In this document: one piece after another, positions 6,038 to 7,017 of the stretch | How the letters are laid out: every line of letters starts with the position of its first letter | Numbering within the stretch: the stretch's first letter is position 1 | From: Nitrososphaerales archaeon TH526 | GTDB taxonomy: Archaea; Thermoproteota; Nitrososphaeria; Nitrososphaerales; Nitrososphaeraceae | Reading direction: 5' to 3' | Length of the DNA: 7,017 nucleotides | Assembly: GCA_014523665.1 (NCBI GenBank) | Contig: JAATVR010000256.1 | Coordinates: 1 to 7,017 of the forward strand | The notes under the pieces: generated by a model | Told to the model about the DNA's origin: nothing | Seen by the model: only the letters and a program-made list of their open reading frames with translations | Database searches by the model: none | Made by a program: the position numbers and the translations under genes

Positions 6038-6046
6038 CTTTTTATA
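6038..6046 (-). promoter_or_regulatory. TATA box for the secreted-protein gene
   Basis: TATAAAAAG on the minus strand, a near-consensus archaeal TATA box. With a start about 26-27 nt downstream, transcription would begin near 6015, leaving a leader of about 13 nt before the TTG at 6002. No Shine-Dalgarno is seen, consistent with short-leader archaeal mRNAs. Confidence 0.6.
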
Positions 6047-6127
6047 CTTAGAGGGATATTTCAATCATCTTTAGATTTAATCAAAAGGGAGAAATATCTT
6101 AGGACTTAATACATCTTTATAGGTCCG

Positions 6128-7017
6128 ATGCGTTCACTTTCAACTTACATAATATACTGCCGTTGATCGGGGTGGCGGCTTTCTATATAGATTCATCATT
6201 TCTTAGTTTTCGTACTTTTCTGAATGTTTTTGACCCAGGGTATGTTGACACAGTCTTTCAAATCAATTCAATTGTATGCGTCATAGCTGTCATCGGGGTC
6301 CTATATTATTAATAGAAGTAAAGACGAAAATGCGGCGGCTGATTCGGGTCCCACGCGACTCTATAATAAGATAGTCATTATAACTCAGTCTGTGATCATT
6401 GTCGTTATTTTCATATTTTCATTACCCTCTTTCAGTTAAATCAAACTGGGACGTACAGTTTTGCGAATATTGTTGTTCTATTTTCAATTTCTTACGGGAT
6501 AGGTTTCTTCTTTATTACGTTAATGGCATTAAGATTCTTCGCCTGGTTCAGACATGGGAGGGAATTAATGGTACTAAGTTATGGTCTAACGATGTGCATC
6601 TTTATTGCATTTCTAGGTACTTCCATAATCTATGCATTGTATGAATTTTCTACTAGCATTTACCCAAAATTGACTTCAAGAGATATAGCGGTCCAGGTGA
6701 GCGGTAAAAATTCGTACCCAAATTTTTATGATACATATTTTTATTATACTTACCTAGCGACTTTTATTTCAATATACCTCATCACAACATTTTCGTTAAG
6801 AGCGCATCTAAAAAAGATGAAACCTGCGGCGTTCTATCTATTATTGGGTATTCCATTGATATATTTTCTAATAATAAAAGTACCATTCTTCCTCGAGTAT
6901 TTTACCAGTTTAATTGTATCCTCTCCGAGCTTTTATGGTATGCTGTACATAATTCTTTTCAGCGGTACTGGTCCACTCGGAGGAGTTCTGTTTAGTCTGG
7001 TCCTCTTAGCTTTCTCC
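6128..7017 (+). pseudogene. Multi-pass membrane protein, frameshifted and 3' partial
   Basis: Three plus-strand segments in alternating frames make one continuous membrane protein. Segment A (open 6103-6309) reads ILPLIGVAAFYIDSSFLSFR and then VCVIAVIGVLYY. Segment B (about 6305-6436) reads NRSKDENAAADSGPTRLYNK and then IVIITQSVIIVVIFIF. Segment C (about 6421-7017) reads LFQLNQTGTYSFANIVVLFS, then RFFAWFRHGRELMVLSYGLT, and ends with FSGTGPLGGVLFSLVLLAFS at the window edge. Frame switches fall near 6305-6311 and 6418-6430 and cancel each other. The likely start is ATG 6128-6130 (MRSLSTYIIY), whose frame stops at 6166, so another switch near 6150-6160 is needed to enter segment A; without it only TTG 6163 is available. 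About eight or more hydrophobic spans are visible. It resembles uncharacterised integral membrane proteins I associate with Nitrososphaerales. No enzyme motif is seen. Either the gene is decayed or the sequence carries several indel errors. Confidence 0.65.

Noticed and set aside
6399..6644. 81-codon plus-strand frame
   Set aside because: Out of frame with the membrane-protein segments, which give long hydrophobic spans in the other frames over the same bases.

Overview
The window is AT-rich and almost certainly archaeal, most likely a Nitrososphaerales ammonia oxidiser of the low-GC Nitrosocosmicus type. Support comes from TATA boxes at archaeal spacing, few Shine-Dalgarno sites, TTG start codons, a short archaeal winged-helix protein, and secreted and multi-pass membrane proteins that resemble families I associate with this group. 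The assignment is inferred from protein style, not from a marker gene.

The centre (about 930-4940, minus strand, read right to left) is the wreck of a type I restriction-modification locus with its accessory genes. It begins with a TATA box and a 9-bp perfect inverted repeat, followed by hsdM. hsdM has lost its start codon, carries a frameshift just before its SAM-binding motif DPTCGSGG, and loses its 3' end at a sharp junction. There, hsdM sequence runs directly into the last quarter of hsdR. hsdS and the nuclease and helicase parts of HsdR are missing. The two halves share a short ambiguous stretch (3484-3494) that could be deletion microhomology. The hsdR tail overlaps by 4 nt an intact YgjP/DUF45-type zinc hydrolase gene, and after a gap comes a PD-(D/E)XK nuclease-like protein with a C-terminal DUF5655 domain. 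The last ~25 N-terminal residues of that protein lie in another frame just upstream. A small winged-helix gene follows at 306-551.

The left edge (2-266, plus strand) holds a small frameshifted hypothetical gene. The right part holds a gene-free region (4934-5297) with a 10-bp dyad, a 9-bp tandem repeat, and a 24-bp tandem repeat with competing hairpins. Next come an intact secreted protein gene (5298-6002, minus, TTG start, strong TATA box) and a divergent membrane-protein gene on the plus strand. The membrane gene is broken by several frameshifts and runs off the window.

Restriction and modification cannot work from this locus as it stands, because specificity and cleavage subunits are absent and HsdM is broken. 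The genes that remain intact (hydrolase, secreted protein, winged-helix protein) may still be expressed. Frameshifts recur in at least four genes while three others are clean, so some may be sequencing errors. The hsdM/hsdR deletion cannot be explained that way. I did not find a convincing novel system; the best leads are the fusion junction, the hsdM operator-like repeat and the retained accessory enzymes.
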